Positions 63,745-64,000 of a DNA stretch of 64,000 bases are shown here, piece by piece. The DNA comes from Megalobrama amblycephala (lineage: Eukaryota; Chordata; Actinopteri; Cypriniformes; Xenocyprididae): the NCBI RefSeq assembly GCF_018812025.1, contig NC_063058.1:20644297-20708296 (forward strand). The letters run 5' to 3'. The notes beneath the pieces were generated by a model. That model did not search any database and had not been told where the DNA came from. It saw nothing but the letters and a program-made list of their open reading frames with translations. Numbering within the stretch: position 1 is the first letter of the stretch; each line of letters opens with the position of its first letter. The position numbers and the translations under genes are program-made.

Positions 63745-64000
63745 TTAAAAGTCTGGCTTTACTCACCCTCAAGCCATCCTAGGTGTATATGATTTTCTTC
63801 TTTCTGATGAACACAATCGGAGTTATATTAATAAATATCCTGATGTGTCCAAATTTTATAATGTCAGTGAATGGGAAACAACGAGTATGAAGCTCAAGAA
63901 AGTGCATCCATCCGTCATAAACGTACTCCACACAGCTCTGGGGGTTAATAAAGGCCTTCTGAAGCAAAGCGATGCATTTGTGTAAGAAAAATATCCATAT
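63745..64000. repeat. Dispersed cyprinid repeat at the window edge
   Basis: TTACTCACCCTCAAGCCATCC.. (63760) and CGTACTCCACACAGCTCTGG..GGCCTTCTGAAGCAAAGCGA (63922 on) belong to a common repeat. The last part matches 8176-8290. It is cut by the right edge and lies in an edc3 intron. Confidence 0.75.

Overview
This window is nuclear DNA of a bony fish, most likely a cyprinid (zebrafish/carp group). It holds spliced vertebrate genes with GT-AG introns. It also carries many short terminal-inverted-repeat (TIR) DNA transposons of kinds I recognise as common in cyprinid genomes, Tc1-like elements and abundant microsatellites. There is no sign of bacterial gene organisation.

Four protein-coding genes are supported, all on the minus strand, so transcription runs right to left. 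From the right edge they are: the last coding exon of edc3 (mRNA-decapping enhancer) at 62933-63267; csk (C-terminal Src kinase), complete in 12 coding exons, 32847-47305, with a probable non-coding first exon and CpG-rich promoter near 59.9-60.07 kb; cplx3 (complexin-3), complete in 3 exons, 18309-22553; and adal/mapda (N6-methyl-AMP deaminase), complete in 10 exons, 9532-17249. The exon joins I propose keep frame throughout. They give 450 aa for Csk, 156 aa for Cplx3 and 348 aa for Adal. EDC3, CSK and CPLX3 lie close together on human chromosome 15q24, so the order is conserved synteny. No LMAN1L-like or CYP1A-like gene was recognised in the gaps. The four genes serve separate pathways (mRNA decay, Src-family kinase control, ribbon-synapse exocytosis, purine salvage); their clustering is positional and does not form a functional operon.

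The rest is repeat-rich. 1-9.5 kb: GATA microsatellites, a 360-bp higher-order tandem repeat (2.54-5.04 kb) and a foldback transposon loaded with a ~45-bp minisatellite (6.5-8.17 kb). 10-17 kb (adal introns): a Tc1-like remnant, a 410-bp tandem duplication, a 576-bp element with a 9-bp target duplication, and a three-deep nest of transposons. 18.5-21.4 kb (cplx3 intron 2): about 25 tandem copies of a ~109-bp palindrome that look amplified from the centre of a TTAA-flanked MITE and fill almost the whole intron. 23-31 kb: two large Tc1-like elements, one carrying a tandem pair of other TIR elements, then long TA arrays. 31-60 kb: csk introns and flanks with several TTAA-flanked MITE families, a second foldback minisatellite element, microsatellites and A-rich minisatellites. 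60.4-64 kb: probable edc3 3' UTR, last exon and intron.

No undescribed enzymatic or defence system is visible. The most interesting material is the transposon-derived tandem palindromes and foldback elements.
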